Of a stretch of 8,147 nucleotides of DNA, positions 1 to 5,596 are shown piece after piece. The DNA is from CAUZEO01 sp963578625 (GTDB lineage: Bacteria; Verrucomicrobiota; Kiritimatiellia; SLOV01). The stretch is taken from assembly GCA_963578625.1 (NCBI GenBank), contig CAUZEO010000243.1, forward strand, positions 1 to 8,147. Direction: 5' to 3'. The first letter of the stretch is position 1, and each line of letters starts with the position of its first letter. The notes under the pieces are model-generated. The model worked only from the letters and a program-made list of their open reading frames with translations. It was not told where the DNA came from and made no database searches. The translations under genes and the position numbers were made by a program.

Positions 1-515
1 ATGTTTCGCCCGAATTGCCGGATTCGGAACCGGTTGTACACCTCGGGAATCGACTTGTGGCGGTAGGGAACCTCGTACATTTCCAACAATTCGGCGCAGG
101 CAACAAAGTAAAACGCGCGCATGGCACTGAAGTTATTCACGCCATACACGCCCAGAGAGAAATCGATCGACTCCGCAAATCCGTCCTTGATCAGCAGGTG
201 GAGATGGCGGCGAGCCGCGTCATCAATCTGTTCCTCATAGTGAAGTAGAATCTGTGCGGCGGTAATGGTGTTAAAGTGATTGGCCTGGTTCGGCGTCGCG
301 GCGATCAACGTGTTCCCGAATTGGATATCCTGCGCATCACCGGCCAGGAATGGAATCGCATGCCACAGCCACTCCCGTGAATGCGTCACGCCGTCACGCT
401 TAAATCGTCCGATCCACGCGCCGTCCTCCGAAAAACTCTCGCGGTGCGCATCCCGATGCACCGCATAAAGCTCGGCCCGGCGCTCTGCTTGAAACTCCAG
501 GGAGGGAAATTTCAT
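1..515 (-). CDS. Hypothetical helical protein, 3'-truncated by the window edge
   Basis: I do not recognise the family. The minus-strand frame opens at ATG 515 and stays open for 171 codons to the window edge, so the C-terminus is missing. An AAGGA ribosome-binding site lies at 525-529, nine bases before this ATG; an in-frame ATG at 533 is a less likely start. There is no signal peptide or membrane segment, so the product is probably cytoplasmic. The visible part is rich in Trp, Tyr, Phe and His (REWLWHAIPFLAG at residues 47-59). From about residue 84 there are long amphipathic helices (TAAQILLHYEEQID, then FSAMRAFYFVACAELLEMYE). Such alternating helices fit an alpha/alpha-toroid fold as in some lyases and unsaturated glycuronyl hydrolases, but no catalytic signature confirms this. 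It diverges from the transhydrogenase gene, with starts about 40 bp apart, so the two may share a regulatory region. Confidence 0.7.
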   Translation of the reverse strand, partial: MKFPSLEFQAERRAELYAVHRDAHRESFSEDGAWIGRFKRDGVTHSREWLWHAIPFLAGDAQDIQFGNTLIAATPNQANHFNTITAAQILLHYEEQIDDAARRHLHLLIKDGFAESIDFSLGVYGVNNFSAMRAFYFVACAELLEMYEVPYRHKSIPEVYNRFRIRQFGRN

Positions 516-555
516 CTTGTAGCATCCTTGCATGTTGATTCACTCTATAGAAATA

Positions 556-1842
556 ATGATGGAGAGAAAAGAATTCGCGTTTCAGATGTCGGCCTCAAAT
601 ATCCGTTTCGGCGCCGGCGTGACTCGCGAGATTGGGCTGGATCTCGTGGAGCTTGGGGTACAACGGATCATGATCCTTACCGATCCCATTCTGCAAAACC
701 TGCCCCCGGTGGTTACGGCACTCGAATCGATCGGGGAAACAGGAATCGAGTACGATCTTTTCGACCGGGTACAAATTGAACCCAAGGACGCCTCTTTCAA
801 AGAGGCGATTGAGTTCGCGCAGCGCGGGTCGTTTGACGGATTTGTGGCCATTGGCGGTGGTTCTACCATGGACACGGCAAAAGCCGCGAATCTTTACGCC
901 ACCTATCCGCCGGATGATTTCCTGGACTACGTGAACGCGCCGATTGGAAAAGGCCTGCCGGTTCCCGGTCCGCTGAAACCCTTAATCGCGGTGCCTACGA
1001 CATCGGGCACCGGCAGCGAAACCACCGGCGTCGCAATTTTCGATCTTGCATCCATGCACGCCAAAACCGGCATTGCGCACCGGCAATTGAAACCGACCCT
1101 TGGAATCGTGGATCCGAATAACACCAGGACTCTCCCCGTCGAAATCGCGGCATCCACCGGCCTGGACGTGCTCAGCCATGCGATCGAATCCTACACGGCC
1201 ATTCCCTTCACCAGCCGGCCCTACCCGGAACAACCCATTCTTCGTCCCGCCTACCAGGGGTCGAATCCGATCAGCGACATCTGGGCGCTACAGGCACTGC
1301 GAATGGTCGACGAATATCTGCCACGCGCAGTGGAGGATCCCTCCGACGATGAGGCCCGCGGAAACATGATGCTGGCTGCATCCTATGCCGGCATGGGATT
1401 CGGCAATGCAGGCGTGCATCTGCCCCACGGAATGTCCTACCCCGTTTCCAGCATGGTAAGGACGTACGTCCCGCCGGGATACCCAGAAAGTCATCCTCTC
1501 GTACCTCACGGCACGTCGGTAATCCTGAATGCCCCGGCCGTGTTTCGATTCACGGCGGACGCGGCGCCGCAAAGACACCTGAAAGCAGCGGAAGCATTGG
1601 GAGCGGATATCTCCAGCGCGAAAGATCACGATGCGGGCGATCTTCTCGCGAGCCGAATCATCGAATTCATGCAACGCCTCAAGGTACCCAACGGCCTTTC
1701 TGAAGTTGGCTACACAAGTGACGATATCCCGGCCCTCGTCGAGGGCACCCTCCCCCAGCACCGGGTTACGAAGCTGTCGCCAAAACCAGCGCAGAGAGAA
1801 GACCTCGCAGCCATGTTCGAAGATGCGATGAAGTACTGGTAG
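556..1842 (+). CDS. Hydroxyacid-oxoacid transhydrogenase (iron-containing alcohol dehydrogenase, ADHFE1 type)
   Basis: Enzymes of this type couple oxidation of a 2- or 4-hydroxyacid such as 4-hydroxybutyrate to reduction of 2-oxoglutarate through tightly bound NAD, without a free cofactor. The protein is full length for the family. The dinucleotide motif GGGSTMD is at residues 100-106, followed by PTTSGTGSETTGVAIFD at about 147-163. The four expected metal ligands are present: D204 and H208 in GLDVLSHAIESY, H291 in LPHGMSYP and H318 in HPLVPHG. The blocks AYQGSNPISDIWA and GTLPQHRVTKLSPKP are, from memory, characteristic of animal ADHFE1 and its bacterial orthologs rather than of fermentative alcohol dehydrogenases. 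The start is uncertain. ATGs at 532, 556, 559 and 589 are in frame and none has a good Shine-Dalgarno. Position 556 was chosen because it gives the short N-terminus MMERKEFAFQM, and family similarity begins at about EFAFQM. No substrate can be assigned from the neighbours. Confidence 0.93.
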   Translation: MMERKEFAFQMSASNIRFGAGVTREIGLDLVELGVQRIMILTDPILQNLPPVVTALESIGETGIEYDLFDRVQIEPKDASFKEAIEFAQRGSFDGFVAIGGGSTMDTAKAANLYATYPPDDFLDYVNAPIGKGLPVPGPLKPLIAVPTTSGTGSETTGVAIFDLASMHAKTGIAHRQLKPTLGIVDPNNTRTLPVEIAASTGLDVLSHAIESYTAIPFTSRPYPEQPILRPAYQGSNPISDIWALQALRMVDEYLPRAVEDPSDDEARGNMMLAASYAGMGFGNAGVHLPHGMSYPVSSMVRTYVPPGYPESHPLVPHGTSVILNAPAVFRFTADAAPQRHLKAAEALGADISSAKDHDAGDLLASRIIEFMQRLKVPNGLSEVGYTSDDIPALVEGTLPQHRVTKLSPKPAQREDLAAMFEDAMKYW

Positions 1843-1958
1843 AGAATCGCGGGTTTAGAGCGGAAACTCCCAATGTCGAATGCTCAACTCCGAATGTCCA
1901 CCGGAGAAGAAAAAGGGGATTGGGGTCACCTTCTTTGGGATGAAATGTTTTTGGTTCT
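1843..1958. other. Intergenic stretch with degenerate short repeats
   Basis: I see no convincing gene between the transhydrogenase stop and the end of the small minus-strand ORF. The segment holds a 13-bp motif, AACTCCCAATGTC at 1865-1877, repeated as AACTCCGAATGTC at 1886-1898 (12 of 13 identical, 21-bp period). An A/G-rich stretch at 1905-1925 follows. Minus-strand reading frames run through here but lack a ribosome-binding site and overlap the end of the transhydrogenase gene. Confidence 0.5.
1865..1898. repeat. Two-unit degenerate direct repeat
   Basis: AACTCCCAATGTC (1865-1877) recurs as AACTCCGAATGTC (1886-1898), 21 bp apart with one substitution. From memory, similar strings are common intergenic filler in environmental bacterial genomes. 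No function is evident. Confidence 0.55.
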
Positions 1959-2420
1959 TCACAAATTTTGTGGGCGAGTTCTTTGTACCAACTCCAGCAA
2001 AACGCCCCTGCGGCAAGCACGCCGCCGATTCGGCGATTGGATGGAATCTCCGGATCTTGGAACCCTATGAAACATACGACGTCGCACAATGGCACGGATT
2101 CCGAGTGGAGCTCGGCGTAGTGCACAATCACTCGCTCCACCGAGCCGAGCTCGGTGGGGGCGTTTTTTTGGGCAGTAGTAGTGCAAAATCATGCGCGCGT
2201 GCCTCCAGCCCTGTCGCTGCGCCCTCCGGGCGCCTTGTTGCTCATCTTGACGCGTCCGGCCCTCGTGTTTGAACTCGGAGCCCGGCTCTCCCTCGGATTC
2301 AATCACATCCTGGCGCGTGCTACCCACCACGAGGTCCGCCCATACGCTCCACGGCAAAACCACGAAGCCCATGCAGAGCAACACTGCGGCAATTCGTTTG
2401 ATCAGCGTCTGGGAGTCCAT
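1959..2420 (-). CDS. Small secreted BamE/SmpA-like protein with a probably aberrant C-terminus
   Basis: ATG 2420 is preceded by a good ribosome-binding site, TAGGAG at 2430-2435 with nine bases of spacing. It lies 60 bp downstream of the secreted hydrolase stop on the same strand, so co-transcription is likely. Residues 1-29 form a clear Sec signal peptide: KR near the N-terminus, a hydrophobic core AAVLLCMGFVVLP, and cleavage after VWA. Mature residues 33-46, GSTRQDVIESEGEP, match the G-x-T-x-x-x-V-x-x-x-x-GeP pattern of BamE/SmpA/OmlA-like domains. Beyond about residue 60 the protein turns Arg-rich and low in complexity (QQGARRAQRQ, then RPHRARLGG). From residue 77 it is translated directly from the dispersed hairpin repeat at 2118-2192. 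The natural stop was therefore probably lost when repeat DNA arrived, and only the first 55-75 residues look genuine. It may now be a pseudogene. Confidence 0.5.
   Translation of the reverse strand: MDSQTLIKRIAAVLLCMGFVVLPWSVWADLVVGSTRQDVIESEGEPGSEFKHEGRTRQDEQQGARRAQRQGWRHARMILHYYCPKKRPHRARLGGASDCALRRAPLGIRAIVRRRMFHRVPRSGDSIQSPNRRRACRRGVLLELVQRTRPQNL
2118..2165 (+). repeat. Dispersed hairpin repeat, copy 1
   Basis: The 48-bp core begins TAGTGCACAATCACTCGCTC and ends in a hairpin and a T run. It is nearly identical to 4725-4770: two substitutions plus a 2-nt length difference, same orientation. Similarity continues weakly upstream, with CCGAGTGG at 2101 here and 4699 there. A partial third unit, TAGTGCAAAATCAT, begins at 2179, 61 bp after this copy starts. 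The orientation symbol is arbitrary. Confidence 0.85.
2137..2169 (+). terminator. Intrinsic-terminator-like hairpin with T run
   Basis: CCACCGAGC (2137-2145) pairs perfectly with GCTCGGTGG (2149-2157) around a CGA loop. The stem can be extended through CGCTC and GGGGCG with a wobble and a bulge. Seven T residues follow at 2163-2169. In plus orientation this has the form of a rho-independent terminator and could end transcription from the transhydrogenase gene, although it sits about 295 bp past that stop. It is also part of the dispersed repeat, so termination may be incidental. Confidence 0.55.
2219..2233. repeat. Short GC-rich inverted repeat
   Basis: GCGCCC (2219-2224) and GGGCGC (2228-2233) flank a TCC loop. 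The hairpin lies inside the Arg-rich part of the small secreted ORF. No T run follows in either direction. It supports the view that this part of the ORF is repeat DNA rather than selected coding sequence. Confidence 0.4.
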
Positions 2421-2480
2421 GGTGGATCGCTCCTAGGCCCTGCGTTTAGCACTCTCTATGCCATGATCTGGAGAAAATCT

Positions 2481-4235
2481 TCAGTCAGATTCGAGGGGCG
2501 ACAGCTCGATGAAGCTCACCGAGGAGGGAGGCTGTGCGAAGCCGACGCTCAGCATGTCGTCGACAACACTGAAAACGCCCTGATCGACTTGCTGCAGCTC
2601 GGCTCGTGCGTCCAGTTCCCCACCCTGTTCGAATAGATAACGAGCGTTACTGACGGTTTCACTAACCAGGGAGCGCTGCAGATGAACCTTGGTGTTATTG
2701 AAAAATCCGTCAGCCTTCACGATCTGGCAAGTGATCGCCTCGCGTTGACCCGTTTCAACGCCCAATCCGAACTCCGGAATCGTGCTGCTGTGGTTCCAAA
2801 CGAGGATCGTGATCCGGCCGTCCGAATCTCTGGAGGCGATGGCGTCAACTGTCCCGCCCGCATGGGTTGCTTCTATACGGATCGGCGCCAGGCGATGAAC
2901 CATTTGGAAGACATGGTAAGGAGCTTTGGGAACCATCGGACCGGCGATGGGATTCGTAAACAAACTGGGCCAACCCCAGATCGATGTCCACGTGCCGTCC
3001 ACCTCTTCTCGCAGATCGGTTGAGACCAGGTAGAGCGCCTTGTCCACCCCGTCGATAAGCATGCGATTGAGGAACGCGGCAGCAAACGAGGCGCCGACGT
3101 GACCCCCGTTGTAAAGAACAGAGGGCGCGTCCAGGCTGGTGTGATAGGATGCGCCCCATTCCGTCATGTAAATGGGGACGCCGACCGTATACTTGTCGCG
3201 CCATTGCCGCGTCATTGCAAACATCTCGGTGTAGCTGGGGTACACACCGCGGTTGCCGTTCGGCGTCAGCGGCGAAATATTGCCGTAAAAATGAATCCCG
3301 ACAAAGTCGAGTTTGATCTGTTGCTCGTTCACATCCCGCAGGAAGCGCTCAGTCCAGTTAAAGTCGCCGAATTTGAACGAATAGGCCCAGACGCCCGCCG
3401 GCCCGCCGAGAGTGACATCTGTATCCGGGTGCTCCGCTTCAAACTCTTCGGTGGCGGCGGCGACGTTGCTATAGAGTTTCAGATACGCTTCGTACATGGC
3501 GCGGCTTCCCATCGCCGGACGCGGGGGCCGGGGAAGAAGCGCTCCACCCTCCGGTTCGTTGCCCACCTCGAATGCCGCGTCAGGAAATCCATGATCGATC
3601 ATCACGTGCTTGAGCATCGCCTTGATATAGGCACGGAATTTGGACCAGTCGGTCGGCCCATACGTGCCGGAACGGACTAAACCGAGAAGCTCTTTATCCT
3701 CGGTATCCGCGTGCTCGGGTTTGAGCTTCAGCACTTCGGGCAAGGTCACGGCGAAGATGACGTGTGGCGACGCGCCGATTACGCGGCAGGTGTCCAGATT
3801 CGCGTTGAGTAGACGCACGACCCTGCCATCGCCCAGATGACAGACGCCTTTAGCGTCGAACGTTGCGCCTCCGACATCTACATTGATACAGCGAATCCGT
3901 TTGATCCCGATAGCTTTCAGGCGCTTGGACGTCTCCTCGTTCGGCTCGAACTCCCAGCCTACTCCCGCTGCCAAATTCTTTAGCTGAGCAATGTCATCCC
4001 GTGAAGACAGGTTATACGCCACATTCGGATTGATCCGAATTACACGCCCCCGTGATTGCCCCAATGCGTCAAATGCACCAACCACGCTGAATAAAATGAC
4101 GAATAACGAAATACCCAATGCCCAATGAAATCCGAATTTCCAAGGACTAAAAACAAGTGGAAAGCTTTGAATATGAGTAGAGTCAGTTTCGGATTTCGTC
4201 ATTCGCGCTTTTTCCGTCCTTGGGTATTTCGTCAT
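2481..4235 (-). CDS. Secreted clan GH-A glycoside hydrolase (GH39-like TIM barrel)
   Basis: This is probably an exported retaining glycosidase acting on plant- or algal-type polysaccharide or oligosaccharide; the substrate is unknown. The barrel covers roughly residues 64-450 and a beta-sandwich follows to 584. FEVGNEPEGG at 222-231 places the likely acid/base Glu at 227, right after Asn226, as in clan GH-A. IYMTEWGASY at 355-364 places the likely nucleophile at Glu359. FVGIHFYG at 311-318 fits the active-site His/Tyr strand. An export signal core, WALGISLFVILFSVVGAF at 38-55, is followed by a plausible cleavage site near ALGQS. The start is doubtful. ATG 4235 and the in-frame ATG 4202 both sit inside copies of an intergenic repeat (ATGACGAAAT), and neither has a clear ribosome-binding site. 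Start at 4202 would still leave a long region before the hydrophobic core. Family 39-like assignment rests on motif spacing recalled from memory. Confidence 0.8.
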   Translation of the reverse strand: MTKYPRTEKARMTKSETDSTHIQSFPLVFSPWKFGFHWALGISLFVILFSVVGAFDALGQSRGRVIRINPNVAYNLSSRDDIAQLKNLAAGVGWEFEPNEETSKRLKAIGIKRIRCINVDVGGATFDAKGVCHLGDGRVVRLLNANLDTCRVIGASPHVIFAVTLPEVLKLKPEHADTEDKELLGLVRSGTYGPTDWSKFRAYIKAMLKHVMIDHGFPDAAFEVGNEPEGGALLPRPPRPAMGSRAMYEAYLKLYSNVAAATEEFEAEHPDTDVTLGGPAGVWAYSFKFGDFNWTERFLRDVNEQQIKLDFVGIHFYGNISPLTPNGNRGVYPSYTEMFAMTRQWRDKYTVGVPIYMTEWGASYHTSLDAPSVLYNGGHVGASFAAAFLNRMLIDGVDKALYLVSTDLREEVDGTWTSIWGWPSLFTNPIAGPMVPKAPYHVFQMVHRLAPIRIEATHAGGTVDAIASRDSDGRITILVWNHSSTIPEFGLGVETGQREAITCQIVKADGFFNNTKVHLQRSLVSETVSNARYLFEQGGELDARAELQQVDQGVFSVVDDMLSVGFAQPPSSVSFIELSPLESD

Positions 4236-4237
4236 TC
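4101..4237. repeat. Inverted and direct repeat element overlapping the hydrolase 5' end
   Basis: GAATAACGAAATACCCAA (4101-4118) is the inverted complement of TTGGGTATTTCGTCATTC (4220-4237), 17 of 18 positions, separated by 101 bp. An inner pair is also visible: GAAATCCGAA near 4127-4136 against TTCGGATTTC near 4188-4197. ATTTCGTCATTC occurs as a direct repeat at 4193-4204 and 4226-4237. The element encodes the first ~45 residues of the secreted hydrolase. From memory, strings such as ATGACGAAATCCGAA are common intergenic repeats in environmental genomes. Confidence 0.75.
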
Positions 4238-4268
4238 AGGTGGCTCGCCAGCTACCATCCACAAGAGC

Positions 4269-4639
4269 TTATATTAGAAGTGGCATTCTTGTCAGGTCCG
4301 GATAGCACTGGCTGAAGGCCGCGCCATGATCACCTCATTCTCGGGGACGATCATGAAAGGACCGCATCGGAGCGACAGCGTTCGGCACGGCCTCCGAGTA
4401 CGCTTCCTCCCGCGACACATCGAACGCATTATAGAAAAATGCCAGTTCGCGCCGTCATGGAAAAAGAAATGATCCACCTGGGCATACTGCTCCGGCGGCT
4501 GGAACACGTGCGTGGTTACGTCATCAAATGCAAAGTCGGTCGACGAAAAAGATTGCCGATTCAGCGCCAGGAGGCGCGCCTGGTACTCCTCATCCGGAAG
4601 GGTCGGAGTGAGAAACTCGATCGAGTCAGAGTTATTCAA
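4269..4639 (-). pseudogene. Frameshifted gene remnant, possibly a glycoside-hydrolase-like beta-propeller
   Basis: From TTG 4639 the frame reads MNNSDSIEFLTPTLPDEEYQ and reaches DHFFFHDGANWH at residues 57-67. It then turns into Arg/Cys-rich sequence unlike a real protein and stops at 4292. One extra base in the A5 run at 4435-4439 (T5 on the coding strand) restores a sensible continuation, WHFFYNAFDVSREEAYSEAV, which ends at a TGA near 4335. A further frame change near 4325 gives HGAAFSQCYPDL, ending at TAA 4269. The DGxNWHFFY segment and the later HGAAxS-like string resemble the opening blade of GH43/GH32-type propeller enzymes, but this is a weak guess. The original gene would have been several times longer, so it is truncated as well as frameshifted. 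No ribosome-binding site is evident. Copy 2 of the hairpin repeat lies about 90 bp upstream of the 5' end. Confidence 0.5.
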
Positions 4640-4724
4640 ATCCGATCCATTCTGCGTGCCTCTGGGCAGGCGGGCAATCCGGTTCTTTCCTGGGAACGCC
4701 GAGTGGGCACCCGCCGAGCCTACC

Positions 4725-4770
4725 TAGTGCACAATCATTCGCTCCACCGAGCGGAGCTCGGGGGGCGTTT
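4725..4770 (+). repeat. Dispersed hairpin repeat, copy 2
   Basis: The 46-bp core begins TAGTGCACAATCATTCGCTC and matches copy 1 at 2118-2165 with two substitutions and a 2-nt gap, in the same orientation. CCGAGC (4747-4752) pairs with GCTCGG (4756-4761) around a GGA loop, and the stem can extend with one bulged A. Only three T residues follow, so it is a weaker terminator on the plus strand. On the minus strand it starts about 14 bp after the stop of the TIM-barrel gene. Confidence 0.85.
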
Positions 4771-4783
4771 CGTTCGAGACAGT

Positions 4784-5449
4784 TTATCGAGGGCGGTAAT
4801 TGTTCTTCACCGCCTGAACAAACTCCGTCAGCACCGCCAACGGGTTGTCGCCAAGCAGGGGCGGATATCCCGTCACAAAGTACTCCGCGCCCATTTGAGC
4901 CGCTTTCACTCCATTCTCCACGGTGAAGCAGGTGAGTCCCACCGGACCCGGCACCGCAGCCATCACGGACTCGAGCCACTGGGTCGCGTCCTGCGTGTCG
5001 TCCGCTCGCCGTTCGTCGGCACTATAATGAATATAGATCAGATCCGCGCCCCATGCGTGGCATTGGCGGGCGCGTTCCGCATGGTTCATTGAGCCAATGG
5101 TATCCACGACGACGCCGATACCCAGCTTTTTGCCTTCGTTGATCGCCGACAACACGGTCGCATCCGAGGCGTTTCCGCACACCGTCATCAGGTGCCCGCC
5201 CTGGTCCTTGGTGCGCTGAACATTCTTGAAGCCGGAGTCCATGGTTTTGTAGTCGGCAAGGACCACCCGGTCCGGAAAGGCCTGGACCAGCTGACCGATC
5301 GGCGCGATCCCCTGAACGGTAATCAGAGGGGTCCCTACCTCCAGCCAGTCGAATCCGGCTTCCACCGCAATGTGGGCAATTTCGATCGCCTCCTCGATCG
5401 TCGGGTAATCCAGGGCGATTTGAGTAATCGGAGCTTTGATCTCGATCAT
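4784..5449 (-). CDS. 3-hexulose-6-phosphate synthase / keto-gulonate-phosphate decarboxylase-like TIM barrel
   Basis: The protein belongs to the orotidine-monophosphate-decarboxylase superfamily, which contains aldolases and decarboxylases for pentulose and hexulose phosphates. ATG 5449 has GGGAG at 5459-5463, nine bases upstream; a longer frame from 5491 is possible but lacks this support. The 221-residue length is normal for the family. Diagnostic elements in order are IALD (11-14), LEVGTPLI (36-43), the metal/catalytic DYKTMD (66-71), GVVVDTIG (112-119) and HYSADE (141-146), which aligns with the H-x-G-x-D-E/Q site of hexulose synthases. The phosphate-binding end is unusual: where hexulose synthases carry AGGV and a GG near the C-terminus, this has TVENGV (176-181) and TGYPPLLG (193-200). 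The substrate may therefore differ. No hexulose-phosphate isomerase is adjacent. It diverges from the dioxygenase gene across about 147 bp. It probably acts in the cytoplasm. Confidence 0.8.
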   Translation of the reverse strand: MIEIKAPITQIALDYPTIEEAIEIAHIAVEAGFDWLEVGTPLITVQGIAPIGQLVQAFPDRVVLADYKTMDSGFKNVQRTKDQGGHLMTVCGNASDATVLSAINEGKKLGIGVVVDTIGSMNHAERARQCHAWGADLIYIHYSADERRADDTQDATQWLESVMAAVPGPVGLTCFTVENGVKAAQMGAEYFVTGYPPLLGDNPLAVLTEFVQAVKNNYRPR

Positions 5450-5596
5450 GAGTAATTTCTCCCAATATGGGCCGGAAGCGTATCGGTGCAATTGAAACCG
5501 CGCAACAGTAGAAATTCAGCATGGCCTCGATGAATGCCAGGCTGTACTGTATATGTGACAGCGAACGGATCCTTACCACCAACCGAGTACATTGAC
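5450..5596. other. Divergent intergenic region, likely promoters for both flanking genes
   Basis: This 147-bp gap separates the minus-strand TIM-barrel gene from the plus-strand dioxygenase gene, so promoters for both must lie within or near it. No pair of -35 and -10 boxes stands out. A TGTATAT string near 5546-5552 could be a -10 element for the plus strand, but no matching -35 is clear. An in-frame extension of the dioxygenase back to ATG 5534 is possible but has no ribosome-binding site. Confidence 0.4.
5459..5463 (-). promoter_or_regulatory. Ribosome-binding site deciding the TIM-barrel start
   Basis: GGGAG on the minus strand lies nine bases before ATG 5449. It favours this start over the upstream in-frame ATG at 5491, which would add 14 residues without family similarity. 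Confidence 0.6.

Noticed and set aside
1969..1981. CACAAATTTTGTG small palindrome
   Set aside because: It is short and isolated, has no matching second site, and lies in repeat-rich DNA between genes.
1766..2140. 124-residue minus-strand open frame
   Set aside because: It begins inside the hairpin repeat, overlaps the 3' end of the transhydrogenase, lacks a ribosome-binding site and shows no protein motif.
1865..2192. Possible CRISPR-like repeat array
   Set aside because: The repeats are of different types, unevenly spaced and not separated by uniform unique spacers. No cas gene is present.
3099..3680. 193-residue plus-strand open frame
   Set aside because: It lies antisense to the secreted hydrolase, whose catalytic motifs are clear on the minus strand. 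The product has no recognisable domain.
4439..5092. 217-residue plus-strand open frame
   Set aside because: It runs antisense across the pseudogene, the hairpin repeat and the TIM-barrel gene, is rich in Arg and His, and has no family resemblance.
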